Assembly: GCF_014643835.1 (NCBI RefSeq)
Contig: NZ_BMKD01000009.1
Span: 186,001-250,000, forward strand
DNA length: 64,000 bases
Direction of reading: 5' to 3'
Origin: Mucilaginibacter rubeus
Lineage (GTDB): Bacteria > Bacteroidota > Bacteroidia > Sphingobacteriales > Sphingobacteriaceae
Shown here: positions 1 through 9,172 of the stretch, one piece after another
Layout: each line of letters opens with the position of its first letter
Position numbering within the stretch: the first letter of the stretch is position 1
Notes under the pieces: generated by a model
Seen by the model: only the letters and a program-made list of their open reading frames with translations
Databases searched by the model: none
Told to the model about the DNA's origin: nothing
Position numbers and translations under genes: made by a program

Positions 1-601
1 TCTGCCAGGTAAAAAAACCAAACACAACCAGGATAGTCAGAACGATGGCTGGTGCAATTGTCCAAACTTTCTCAATGGTATTATTGTGAGGCAGGAAGTG
101 TGCACGACGTTTATCGGAATGACGGTATTGGAACAGGAATGTAAACAGCAGGATCTGGGTAACAAAAAATACTATCATTGTTAAAACAGTAGTGACTGTA
201 AACATCTCATCTATTTTAACGCCATGAGCCGAAGCGGCTTCAGGTAATGTCATACTGCCCTGTTCGGTAAATGACCAGTAAGCACCGTATAAACCTACAA
301 AAAGGAAAACAATACAAATTACAGCCATCACGGTATTCCACTTAATGCCTTTTTTGCCCTGCATCTTTAAAGTAAGATCGTAGATCTTGAGGATTTTACC
401 AACAATGGCAACGCCTAAGCAGATCAGGAAAAATATAAGCACATAATACGCAATCCCGGTCCAGTCAACCTTAGGAGCCTCTTCCTGGCCCGGAGCAGCA
501 CCTGCCGCAGTTTGTGCCATCAGCAGGTTTGTGCCCAGGAGCATAAACGCAGCGAAGAACGATAGTAGTTTTTTAGAATTTATTAGTTTTCTGAATCCCA
601 T
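1..601 (-). CDS. coxB: Cytochrome c oxidase subunit II, N-terminal part (cut by window edge)
   Basis: Partial gene: about 200 residues are read from the ATG at 601 and the frame runs off the left edge. A signal peptide ending near LLMAQ is followed by hydrophobic segments. The last two enclose the COX2 signature LPHNNTIEKVWTIAPA, which places the subunit II transmembrane hairpin. The CuA copper domain would lie outside the window. Subunit II accepts electrons from cytochrome c for the oxidase. It directly follows the alternative complex III genes, matching the known ACIII-oxidase partnership. A TACATTTG box at 635-642 may give it a promoter of its own besides operon read-through. Confidence 0.93.
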   Translation of the reverse strand, partial: MGFRKLINSKKLLSFFAAFMLLGTNLLMAQTAAGAAPGQEEAPKVDWTGIAYYVLIFFLICLGVAIVGKILKIYDLTLKMQGKKGIKWNTVMAVICIVFLFVGLYGAYWSFTEQGSMTLPEAASAHGVKIDEMFTVTTVLTMIVFFVTQILLFTFLFQYRHSDKRRAHFLPHNNTIEKVWTIAPAIVLTILVVFGFFTWQ

Positions 602-634
602 TTTAGTAAGCTGTTTGGTATTCTGTATATGGTG

Positions 635-642
635 CAAATGTA
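635..642 (-). promoter_or_regulatory. Candidate -7 box for coxB
   Basis: TACATTTG on the minus strand fits the Bacteroidota -7 consensus TAnnTTTG and lies 33 bp upstream of the coxB ATG, between actF and coxB. No matching TTTG box is seen about 20 bp further upstream, so this is a weak call. Confidence 0.3.
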
Positions 643-649
643 ATAATTA

Positions 650-1918
650 TTATATGTGATGATGAAGGCTTTCCTGTAAGAACGGGTGTTTTTTAGGAAC
701 TAACGATTTGAACTTGGTTAAAGCTGTCATCGCAGTGAAGGTAAATAAACCTCCGAAACCTAAGAACACGCCTATCTCAATCGGGCCAATCTCAGTTAAC
801 CACGATGAAGTTGGGCCAACTGTACCAGGCATGATCATCATAAAGTAATCTAACCAGTGACCAACAATCAGGATAATACACATAATCTCAACAGTACGAT
901 AGATACGTTTAGAGTCACGTGACATCAACACTAATAAAGGAGTAAGGAAATTTACTACGATGTTGATCCAGAACCAAGGTTTAAACTCAGGCTCCCAGCG
1001 TTTAAAGAAGTAAACTGTTTCCTCAGGCATGTTAGCATAGTAAATCAACAAGAACTGAGCAAACCATACGTAAGTCCAGAAGATAGAGAAACCGAAGATA
1101 AACTTGGTTAAGCTATGCATATGATCTTCTGAAACCCATTCAAAGTAACCAATACGTTTTAACCTGATTAATGTAAGTGTAATAACAGATAAACCGCTAA
1201 CCCACATTGCTGCGAAGTTATACCAACCAAACATAGTTGAGAACCATTCTGCTTCTAATGACATGATGGTATCGAAAGCGTATATTGGTGTAGTAAAACC
1301 AAAGATCACCAGGAATAAGCATGACATGTTAAAGCTCTTTTTGTAGTAGAACATGCCGCCCAAATCATCTTCCGCTTCTGAATATTTAGCCAATAAACGA
1401 CCAAATATGCAATATGAACCAAGGAAGCAAATTAAACGGATTATAAATCCAACTTTATTCATGTAACCGGCTTTACCAGCTATAATGGCGTTGTAATTTT
1501 CGTTATGAGGATCAGTAACACCGGCAGCAGCCCAAATTTTGTACAGGTAAGGAGCTACAACCTGCTTACCTTCTTCGTTGGTTACTGTATGTGTTAATGA
1601 AAACCCTGCGATAACTACCACAATAAGAGTAATTGCTGCTATCGGCAAAACTTTACCAAAAGCTTGTGGAATCCTGATCATTGATGCAGACCAACCAGCT
1701 TGTGCTGCATATTGCACGGCGCAAAAGAAAATACCGCACATACAAACCGCTGCAAAGTAATAGGTCATTAGCAACAGGTTGGCAAAGGTACGCTCAGCAT
1801 AGCCAAGCGCAAAGCCACCAAGTATGGCAACCAAACCAATCACGATGCATATTAAGCTCCATGTTTTGGCTTTGCCGACAAATTCGTATTGCCCGTCAAA
1901 ATTATTATGAGTCTTCAT
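650..1918 (-). CDS. actF: Alternative complex III subunit ActF (quinol:cytochrome c oxidoreductase membrane subunit)
   Basis: About 422 residues with many membrane-spanning helices, related in build to the NrfD-like ActC. Known role: one of two large membrane subunits of the ACIII quinol:cytochrome c/HiPIP oxidoreductase, which replaces the bc1 complex. The frame can extend to an ATG at 1957, but that would overlap the end of actE. The ATG at 1918 gives MKTHNNFDGQYEF and a 13-bp gap after actE, so it is preferred. Last act gene before coxB. Confidence 0.9.
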   Translation of the reverse strand: MKTHNNFDGQYEFVGKAKTWSLICIVIGLVAILGGFALGYAERTFANLLLMTYYFAAVCMCGIFFCAVQYAAQAGWSASMIRIPQAFGKVLPIAAITLIVVVIAGFSLTHTVTNEEGKQVVAPYLYKIWAAAGVTDPHNENYNAIIAGKAGYMNKVGFIIRLICFLGSYCIFGRLLAKYSEAEDDLGGMFYYKKSFNMSCLFLVIFGFTTPIYAFDTIMSLEAEWFSTMFGWYNFAAMWVSGLSVITLTLIRLKRIGYFEWVSEDHMHSLTKFIFGFSIFWTYVWFAQFLLIYYANMPEETVYFFKRWEPEFKPWFWINIVVNFLTPLLVLMSRDSKRIYRTVEIMCIILIVGHWLDYFMMIMPGTVGPTSSWLTEIGPIEIGVFLGFGGLFTFTAMTALTKFKSLVPKKHPFLQESLHHHI

Positions 1919-1931
1919 TAATATCTTTTTC

Positions 1932-2516
1932 TTATAAGGTTTGTAAATGGTGAACATACATGATCACTTTCCAGCGTTCTTCGGGAGCAAGCTGAGAAGC
2001 GTATGAACCCATAGCATTTACACCGTAAGTAATGGTATGATAAATTTTACCGTCTGTAAGGTCTTTCATGTTACCACCGCGTGATGACTGGCCTTTTGAA
2101 TATGATGGAGGGGCCGGATAACCGTGCTGTACCACTAAACCGTCACCCTGACCGTTAACACCATGGCAAGGTGAGCAAAAGTGCTCAAACAAAATCTTAC
2201 CTTCGGCGTAATTAGCCTGAGTTTGTGCCAGTACAGATTTAACCTCAACACTGGCTAATTCATAACCTTCTTTGGTATTTGGATAATCAAATTTGGTAAA
2301 GCCAACCGGGATAGTTCCGGCAGGTGGTAACTGAGCGGTTTTACCATCTTTAAAATTATTATTTTTCTGATCCGGATCGTATGCCAAATGCTCGTACATA
2401 TTAGGTGCATACTCCCAGCCGGTACTCCTTTTATCCTTGCACGATGTAAAAACTATCGAAGCAGCGATAATAGTAACAATTGTTCCTAATATTTTAATTT
2501 TATTCATAGCTAACAT
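1932..2516 (-). CDS. actE: Alternative complex III monoheme cytochrome c subunit ActE
   Basis: Small lipoprotein cytochrome: an N-terminal hydrophobic stretch ends in VFTSC, a lipobox-like cysteine, and one heme c motif CSPCH is followed by GVNGQGDG. This fits ActE, the monoheme periplasmic subunit that passes electrons from the complex to the oxidase. A Met ligand candidate is in the C-terminal NAMGSYASQL stretch. The start overlaps the end of actD by about 17 bp; the in-frame ATG at 2507 (MNKIKIL) is an equally good start and gives a cleaner signal peptide. Confidence 0.9.
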   Translation of the reverse strand: MLAMNKIKILGTIVTIIAASIVFTSCKDKRSTGWEYAPNMYEHLAYDPDQKNNNFKDGKTAQLPPAGTIPVGFTKFDYPNTKEGYELASVEVKSVLAQTQANYAEGKILFEHFCSPCHGVNGQGDGLVVQHGYPAPPSYSKGQSSRGGNMKDLTDGKIYHTITYGVNAMGSYASQLAPEERWKVIMYVHHLQTL

Positions 2517-3036
2517 ATTTTCTGTCGTTATGCTTAACTTCTGTAGCGCCCGCTTCTTTTAGTAAATTAGTTATATCATCGTGAGAAATGTTTCCTTTAG
2601 CATTGATCGCTATTACAAACTTATCATCAGTTGCACGTAGGTCCATTACCCTTGGCGCACGGCCCGGGAAAAGGTGACTTGCGAAGAAGAAAGTAAAGGT
2701 CATACCAAATGAGGTCCATAATACCGTCCACTCAAATGTAACCGGGATAAAATCCGGGATAGCAAAGAAGTTTTTACCACCGATATTGATAGGCCAATCA
2801 TGAACAAGCATATAATAAACCATGCTGAACATAATGGTACCGCCCAAACAACCGAACATAAATGCTGCATAACCTAAACGCGAATCCTTAATGTTCAATT
2901 TAGCCTCAATACCGTGGATAGGCATAGGCGTATAAACGTCATAAATAGGTACGCTGTTCTTTTGCAGCTTATCAATCCCATGCATCATTTCATCGGGATC
3001 ATCAAAAACGCCTAATATATATTTAGTGCTACTCAT
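2500..3036 (-). CDS. actD: Alternative complex III subunit ActD (DUF3341)
   Basis: 178 residues with two membrane helices, at about residues 57-80 and 103-122, the second near HLFPGRAPR, flanked by soluble ends. Length and build match ActD (DUF3341), a membrane subunit of ACIII with no cofactor. It starts 5 bp after actC and overlaps actE, so the genes are probably translationally coupled. The order C-D-E-F is the standard one. Confidence 0.9.
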   Translation of the reverse strand: MSSTKYILGVFDDPDEMMHGIDKLQKNSVPIYDVYTPMPIHGIEAKLNIKDSRLGYAAFMFGCLGGTIMFSMVYYMLVHDWPINIGGKNFFAIPDFIPVTFEWTVLWTSFGMTFTFFFASHLFPGRAPRVMDLRATDDKFVIAINAKGNISHDDITNLLKEAGATEVKHNDRKYVSYE

Positions 3037-3041
3037 TAGTA

Positions 3042-4514
3042 TTATGCTTTTAAGTATTCAGACTGTTCAACACTATCAAATTTCTCCAGCGAAGCGATGT
3101 AAAATTCTGCTTCGGCCGGTACAACATGGCCTTCGTCCATAAGTTTCTTCTTAGCCTGCTCGCTTGAGCTTTTCAACAGTAATTTCACCTCGGCCATAGC
3201 CACAGAAGGTAATACCCTGATGAACAACAGGAACATGGTAAAGAATACACCAATTGAACCGATGAACACGCTCACGTCAACCCAGGTTGGATAGAACATA
3301 GCCCAGCTTGATGGTATAAAGTCGCGGTGCAGTGAGGTAACGATAATTACGAAACGCTCAAACCACATACCGATGTTAACCACGATTGATAATACCCATG
3401 ATAGCGGAATATTGGTACGGATCTTTTTGAACCAGAACAGCTGCGGGGTAATTACGTTACAGGTCATCATGCTCCAGTAAGCCCACCAGTACGGACCGGC
3501 GATACGGTTTGCGAAAGCATATTGCTCATACTCGTTTTGAGAGTAGAAAGCGATGAACAACTCTGTTAAGTAAGCCACACCTACTATCGAACCGGTTAAC
3601 ATGATGATCTTGTTCATTGATTCGATGTGGAACATGGTGATGTAGTTTTCCAGACCTAAAACCTTACGTGCAATAAGCAACAGGGTTTGTACCATGGCAA
3701 AACCCGAGAAGATCGCCCCCGCAACGAAGTATGGAGGGAAGATGGTAGTGTGCCATCCCGGTTCCAATGAAGTTGCAAAGTCCATTGATACGATGGTGTG
3801 TACCGAAAGTACCAGTGGGGTTGAAACACCTGCCAGGATCAACGATACTGTTTCAAAACGCTGCCAGGTTTTTACTGACCCTGTCCAGCCGAATGAAAGT
3901 ACCGAATAGATACGGCGGCGTAAGCCTTGAGCACGGTCACGGATGGTAGCGATATCAGGCAATAAACCTGTGTACCAAAATACCAATGAAACCGAGAAGT
4001 ATGTTGAGATCGCAAATACGTCCCAGATAAGCGGTGAGTTCCAGTTTACCCATAACGAGCCGTATTGGTTTGGCAACGGTAATGAATAAACAGCCATCCA
4101 CGGGCGGCCCATGTGAGCGGCGATATAGGTAGCCGCACAAATTACCGCGAAGATTGTCATCGCTTCGGCCGAGCGGTTGATAGAGTTACGCCAGTTTTGA
4201 CGGAACAGTAACAATACCGCCGAGATAAGCGTACCGGCGTGACCGATACCTACCCACCATACGAAACCGGTAATGTCCCAGGCCCATCCTACTGTTTTGT
4301 TCAGGCCCCATTCGCCCAAACCGAACCAGAAGGTCCAGCTGATTGCGAAAACCCAAAGCGAGGCGCCAAGCGAGGCTACACTAAAGCCGATCCACCAGGC
4401 TTTACCCGGCATATTTTCTACAGGGCGTAATACATCATTCGTAATTTTTGCATACGTGATGTCCTTACCCGTAATTAACGGTTCCCTTATTATTGATTCA
4501 CTATGAGATGCCAT
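3042..4514 (-). CDS. actC: Alternative complex III membrane subunit ActC (NrfD/PsrC family)
   Basis: 490 residues, polytopic, of the NrfD/polysulfide reductase PsrC family. In ACIII, ActC lies under the iron-sulfur protein ActB and carries the quinol oxidation site and a proposed proton path. Typical stretches are GIGHAGTLISAVLLL and AAHMGRPWMAVYSLPLPNQ. It starts 26 bp after actB and is followed after 5 bp by actD. The start MASHSESIIREPLITGK is the usual N-terminus of this subunit, including the motif contacting the complex. Confidence 0.93.
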   Translation of the reverse strand: MASHSESIIREPLITGKDITYAKITNDVLRPVENMPGKAWWIGFSVASLGASLWVFAISWTFWFGLGEWGLNKTVGWAWDITGFVWWVGIGHAGTLISAVLLLFRQNWRNSINRSAEAMTIFAVICAATYIAAHMGRPWMAVYSLPLPNQYGSLWVNWNSPLIWDVFAISTYFSVSLVFWYTGLLPDIATIRDRAQGLRRRIYSVLSFGWTGSVKTWQRFETVSLILAGVSTPLVLSVHTIVSMDFATSLEPGWHTTIFPPYFVAGAIFSGFAMVQTLLLIARKVLGLENYITMFHIESMNKIIMLTGSIVGVAYLTELFIAFYSQNEYEQYAFANRIAGPYWWAYWSMMTCNVITPQLFWFKKIRTNIPLSWVLSIVVNIGMWFERFVIIVTSLHRDFIPSSWAMFYPTWVDVSVFIGSIGVFFTMFLLFIRVLPSVAMAEVKLLLKSSSEQAKKKLMDEGHVVPAEAEFYIASLEKFDSVEQSEYLKA

Positions 4515-4540
4515 ATATCTTAATCTCTGTATATAAAAAT

Positions 4541-7500
4541 TTATGCCTGAGCTTCAGTTTCTATTATATTTCTAACTTTTGTCTGGTAACCAATACCTGG
4601 CTGTACGTTAAGTTCTTCAAGCACGTAGTAAGTTCTTTCGCTTGCAAGTGCTTTTGAAACTTCAGAGTTAGGATCATTCCTGTTACCGAATACGATAGCG
4701 TTGGCAGAACATGTTTGCTGACAAGCCATTTTGATTTCGCCATCTTTAAGCGGGCGTTTTTCAATTTTAGCTTTCAGTTTACCAGCCTGGATACGTTGGA
4801 TACACATTGAGCATTTTTCCATAACACCACGGAAACGTGTAACCACATCCGGGTTAAGTACTAATTGTGTATGCTCACCTTGCAGGTAGTTATCAAAACG
4901 TGCATCGTTCCAGTAGTTGAACCAGTTAAAGCGACGTACTTTGAACGGACAGTTGTTAGCGCAATAACGTGTACCTACGCAACGGTTGTAAGCCATGTGG
5001 TTTAAACCTTCAGACGAGTGAACGGTAGCTAATACCGGGCACACAGTTTCGCAAGGTGCGTGGTCACAGTGCTGACAAAGCATTGGCTGGTGAACAACCG
5101 ATACATTGTCAAAGTTCTCAAGCTTATCAATTTCCTTTTCTTTGGTAACTGCTTCTTCGCTGTTGCCATGGTCATTGTAGCTATAGTAGCGGTCGATACG
5201 AATCCAGTGCATTTCACGACGACGTGAAACCTCATCTTTACCTACAACCGGGATGTTATTTTCTGCAGAACATGCAACCACACAAGCACCGCAACCGGTA
5301 CAAGCGTTAAGGTCGATAGCCATTACCCAGTCATAAACAGGGCGATCATGGTTATCCCAAAGCGATTCGGCGTTGTAATCTTTACGACCGTGCTCATTAC
5401 CGCTTCCTGCAGCAGGGTTCTTTTTGTATTCAACAAAAGTAGCCTCGCGGATCACGCTCCTGCCCTCGTACGAGTGGTGGGTTTGTGTTTGTGCAAGCGG
5501 CGATTTGTAACCAGCCGATTTAAATGACGCTACAGCAGCAGTTTGGAAAGTACCATTACTTAAGCTAAAGAATGGGAAAGCATTTTTACCAACGTTGTTA
5601 CCTACCGGACCAGCATTTGTACGGCCATAGCCTACAGCAACAGATAAAGTTCCCTGAGTTTGACCAGGCTGGGCTAATACCGGTAACTCAACTGAATAAC
5701 CGTTAGCTTCAATTTTGATCACATCACCTTCTTCCAGTTTCAATTTCTTCATATCAGAAATTGACATGGCAGCAAAGTTATCCCAGGTAACTTTTGAAAC
5801 CGGATCAGGAAGTTCCTGCAACCATGGGTTGTTGGCACGTTTACCATCACCTATAGCCTGGCTTACATAAAGCTGTAATTCAAATTTGTCACCATCAGCG
5901 GCAACAGCTTTGCTTTGGGTTAATATTTTTTGGGTTACACCGGCAAGGTCAAGGCTAAAGCTGTAAGCGCCTGCGGTTACTGGAGCAGCTATAATCATAC
6001 CTGTTTGCAACAGGGTTTCCCATCCTTTTTGACCAGACAAGCCTCCTTTTGCCAACAAACCCGAATCCCAGGTTTTGCGCACGTAAGTGTAGTAATCTTT
6101 TATAGGGTTTTCCATCCAAACCAGTAAACTGTGCTCTGCCTGACGGGTGTTGTAAACCGGGTTAATTGTTGGCTGAACTACTGTGTAGTAACCTTCAACA
6201 GCGTTAGCATCGCCCCATGTCTCTAAATAATGGTGGTTTGGAGCGTTAACGGTAGCTAATAAAGCTGTCTCGTCGTCATGATCAGCAAATGATACTGTTA
6301 AACGAACGTTTTTCAACGCTGCTTTAAACTCATCATTTTTGTAGTAATCATAAGCAGGGTTAGCATTCAAAAATAATACTGCACCAACATCACCACGTTT
6401 TACTTCGCTTACAAATTCAACAAATGCAGCATCGTTACCAGCGTATTGTTTTGATGGGTTATCCAAATCAATAGTAGTACCGTAGCTACCTAACAATGAG
6501 TTGATAGCGTTTACCAATACTTGTGTAGCAACATCGTTTGAACCTGAAACAACCAACGCTTTTCCTTTAGCGGCTACTAATTCTTTAGCGGCTAACTGGA
6601 TAGCGGTATCAACCTTTTTGTTGCCGGTTGCTTTTGAACCAGGTAAAGTAGTACCAGAGATTGCATTGTAAAGATTTATTAATGCAACGCCAATTTCAGA
6701 TGGTTTGGTAGTGATACGGGCATCGGCGTTAGTACCGGTCATGCTCATACCAGTTTCAAACTGAATGTGACGAGACATTTTTTTGTTGGCCAGCGATTTG
6801 CTGTTACGGTTTGAAACGTACTGGCGGGTAAATTCTTCGCCAGAGATCCATGTACCTAAGAAATCAGCACCAAAGCTTACAATTACATCGGCTTTATCAA
6901 AATTGTAGTGAGGCAATACTGCTTTACCAAAACTGTTTTGATTAGCCTGAATGATACCGGTGTAGGAAACCGCATCATAATTGATATGTTTTGTAGTAGG
7001 GTATTTAGCGATGAACTCGGCAATAACTGCTAAGGTTGAAGGGCTGTATACAGTTGAAGTAACCAAACGGATACCTTTGCCTGATGCAGCAACAGCTGCA
7101 AGCTCTTTCATTACATAAGCATCAACCTCTGCCCAACCTGCTTCGACACCTTTTAACTTAGGGTCTTTTAAACGGTTAACATCATACAGGTCAAGTACTG
7201 AAGCCTGGGCCTGAGCGCTTAAACCACCTTTTGAAAACACGTCGTTAGGGTTACCTTCTACTTTGATAGGGCGACCTTCTCGGGTTTTAACCAAAATAGC
7301 CTGACCTTCGTAGCTTGAAGAGTAATAGTTAGCCACACCCGGGGTAACCTCTTCAGGTTTGATCAGGTACGGAATTGATTTATGCACCGGCACTTTCTGA
7401 CAAGCTGCCAATGTAACCGCACCAACACCAAAGCCAAGCGCTTTTAAAAAGTCGCGGCGGGGAGTTTTAGCTGATAAACCAGATCCGCTAAGCACTTCCT

Positions 7501-7603
7501 CGATAGGAATTGGCTCTGCAAATTCGTTCTTATTTTTCTCAACAAATTCTGGTGTTCTGTTTAGTTCTTCTAAACCTTTCCAGTATTTTTTATTGCTGTC
7601 CAT
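4541..7603 (-). CDS. actB: Alternative complex III iron-sulfur subunit ActB (molybdopterin-oxidoreductase fold fused to ferredoxin domain)
   Basis: 1020 residues. A twin-arginine motif (R49-R50, then DFLKALGFGVG) precedes a lipobox ending at C68, so the protein is probably Tat-exported and lipid-anchored. Residues about 80-700 have the molybdopterin oxidoreductase fold, which in ActB has no Mo cofactor. The C-terminal ferredoxin domain shows four Cys groups: CTGCGACVVAC, CQHCDHAPCETVCP, CVGTRYCANNCP and CSMC...CQQTC. The third has Thr where a fourth-cluster Cys is usual, consistent with the one [3Fe-4S] plus three [4Fe-4S] clusters known for ActB. Lies between actA and actC. Confidence 0.95.
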   Translation of the reverse strand: MDSNKKYWKGLEELNRTPEFVEKNKNEFAEPIPIEEVLSGSGLSAKTPRRDFLKALGFGVGAVTLAACQKVPVHKSIPYLIKPEEVTPGVANYYSSSYEGQAILVKTREGRPIKVEGNPNDVFSKGGLSAQAQASVLDLYDVNRLKDPKLKGVEAGWAEVDAYVMKELAAVAASGKGIRLVTSTVYSPSTLAVIAEFIAKYPTTKHINYDAVSYTGIIQANQNSFGKAVLPHYNFDKADVIVSFGADFLGTWISGEEFTRQYVSNRNSKSLANKKMSRHIQFETGMSMTGTNADARITTKPSEIGVALINLYNAISGTTLPGSKATGNKKVDTAIQLAAKELVAAKGKALVVSGSNDVATQVLVNAINSLLGSYGTTIDLDNPSKQYAGNDAAFVEFVSEVKRGDVGAVLFLNANPAYDYYKNDEFKAALKNVRLTVSFADHDDETALLATVNAPNHHYLETWGDANAVEGYYTVVQPTINPVYNTRQAEHSLLVWMENPIKDYYTYVRKTWDSGLLAKGGLSGQKGWETLLQTGMIIAAPVTAGAYSFSLDLAGVTQKILTQSKAVAADGDKFELQLYVSQAIGDGKRANNPWLQELPDPVSKVTWDNFAAMSISDMKKLKLEEGDVIKIEANGYSVELPVLAQPGQTQGTLSVAVGYGRTNAGPVGNNVGKNAFPFFSLSNGTFQTAAVASFKSAGYKSPLAQTQTHHSYEGRSVIREATFVEYKKNPAAGSGNEHGRKDYNAESLWDNHDRPVYDWVMAIDLNACTGCGACVVACSAENNIPVVGKDEVSRRREMHWIRIDRYYSYNDHGNSEEAVTKEKEIDKLENFDNVSVVHQPMLCQHCDHAPCETVCPVLATVHSSEGLNHMAYNRCVGTRYCANNCPFKVRRFNWFNYWNDARFDNYLQGEHTQLVLNPDVVTRFRGVMEKCSMCIQRIQAGKLKAKIEKRPLKDGEIKMACQQTCSANAIVFGNRNDPNSEVSKALASERTYYVLEELNVQPGIGYQTKVRNIIETEAQA

Positions 7604-7639
7604 TTAAGCTGTATAAACTGTAATGCTAAATTCTTTTTA

Positions 7640-8920
7640 TTAATAGTGACACTTACCGCACTCGATACCACCCAATACGGCGGCTGTAACTTTCTCACCT
7701 TTCTTGATCTTATCGTGTGCAGCCAGGATGCTGTCATAGTAAGCATTGCCTTTACCGTTAACTTCGGTACGTTTGTGGCATTGGATACACCATTTCATGG
7801 TAAGCGGAGAGTATTGGTAAACCTCTTTCATTTCCTGTACCGGGCCGTGGCACTGCTGACATTTAATACCGCCAACTTTTACGTGTTGTGAGTGATTAAA
7901 GTAAGCCAGGTCGGGCAGGTTGTGGATACGTACCCACTGAATTGGTTTAGCCGCGGTGCTGTCATACTTCTGTGTTTTTGGATCGTAACCCAAAGCGTCA
8001 TAAATCTTGTGAATCTCTTCCGATTCGGTTTTAACAACCTTGTGGCAGTTCATACACACGTTTAATGAAGGGATAGAAGCATTTTTTGACTTGTATGCAC
8101 CTGAGTGACAGTACTGGCAATCAATTTTCATGATACCGGCGTGTAACTCGTGCGAATATTTAATAGGTTGCACCGGCTGGTAACCCTGGTGAACGTTGGT
8201 GTTCCATAAAGTAACCCAACCCCAGCTGCACATTGCAACAGTACCGGCAACCAATATAAAGAATACCAGTTTTTTGTTTTTAAGGATCTTAGTGATAAAT
8301 TCCTTTTTAGCATCAACCGCTACAGCACCTTCCGGAGTAACAACCTCGTCCTCAATAATAAGATCTTTGTTTTTAAGCAAAATGCGCTCTAAAGAACCTA
8401 CTACCCTGTTTAATACCAGGATAACAATGAAGGCGATAACGATTATACCGATCAAACCGTAAACAACCATATCGCTCGGACCGCTTTCAACTTTTGTGCC
8501 CGGAGCAGCAGCACCTGCAGCCGGCGCAACTTTCATATCTTTCCATGTAGTACGTACATAGGTTAAGATATTGCCTACATCGGCATCGCTAAGGTCAGCG
8601 AATACGGTCATGCCCGACTGGTTATACTCATTATAAATTTTGAGTGCCTTAGGGTTTTTAGCAGCAATCAGCGCCTGGTTATTCTGAATCCACTGGATAA
8701 GATATTTATCGTCGGTTTCTTGAGTAAGCTGCGGGCCTAATGCCGGACCAATTAAACGGGTGTCGATTTTGTGACAGGTAGTACATTTTGATTTGAAAAT
8801 GGCCTCGCCTTTAGCAGCGTCAGTTTGCGCGTACGCAGTTGATAAACTCCAAAAAGCAAACCCGGCAATCAGTAAAACCGACCTTGAGAATTGTTTAAGA
8901 ATCAATGAGAAACTTCTCAT
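7640..8920 (-). CDS. actA: Alternative complex III multiheme cytochrome c subunit ActA with extra N-terminal monoheme domain
   Basis: 426 residues and first gene of the operon. After a signal peptide (cleavage near AYAQ) comes a monoheme cytochrome c domain with CTTCH at residues 46-50 and a possible Met ligand in SGMTVF. Two hydrophobic segments follow, at about 150-172 and 218-240. The C-terminal half has five motifs: CQYCH, CMNCH, CQQCH, CIQCH and the terminal CGKCH. The pentaheme part is the classical ActA, carrying electrons from ActB outward. With the N-terminal domain the chain has six heme motifs; together with ActE the complex would carry seven. Confidence 0.93.
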   Translation of the reverse strand: MRSFSLILKQFSRSVLLIAGFAFWSLSTAYAQTDAAKGEAIFKSKCTTCHKIDTRLIGPALGPQLTQETDDKYLIQWIQNNQALIAAKNPKALKIYNEYNQSGMTVFADLSDADVGNILTYVRTTWKDMKVAPAAGAAAPGTKVESGPSDMVVYGLIGIIVIAFIVILVLNRVVGSLERILLKNKDLIIEDEVVTPEGAVAVDAKKEFITKILKNKKLVFFILVAGTVAMCSWGWVTLWNTNVHQGYQPVQPIKYSHELHAGIMKIDCQYCHSGAYKSKNASIPSLNVCMNCHKVVKTESEEIHKIYDALGYDPKTQKYDSTAAKPIQWVRIHNLPDLAYFNHSQHVKVGGIKCQQCHGPVQEMKEVYQYSPLTMKWCIQCHKRTEVNGKGNAYYDSILAAHDKIKKGEKVTAAVLGGIECGKCHY

Positions 8921-9002
8921 ACAGTGTATTTATGCTAAATAATTTTTATATTAATGATTGAAACTGTTGTAAGATGTATGTTTCATCGGATAATTACAGG
9001 CA

Positions 9003-9010
9003 CAAAAGTA
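9003..9010 (-). promoter_or_regulatory. Candidate -7 box of the act operon
   Basis: TACTTTTG on the minus strand, a TAnnTTTG match 82 bp upstream of the actA start. It is the best promoter-like element in the gap 8921-9172; the -33 box is not evident. Nothing else is seen in that AT-rich gap. Confidence 0.35.
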
Positions 9011-9172
9011 TAATTTTATACACTATCGGTGACACATAAATGACACCAACCTATAATTTATAATCGTTCTAAATAGACAAAAAACTGCGTTTAAACGCTG
9101 CTAAATGCATATTAATGTCATTTGACATTTTTGGGGAATAATTATTATCCAACTTTAATTATAAAATTTTAT

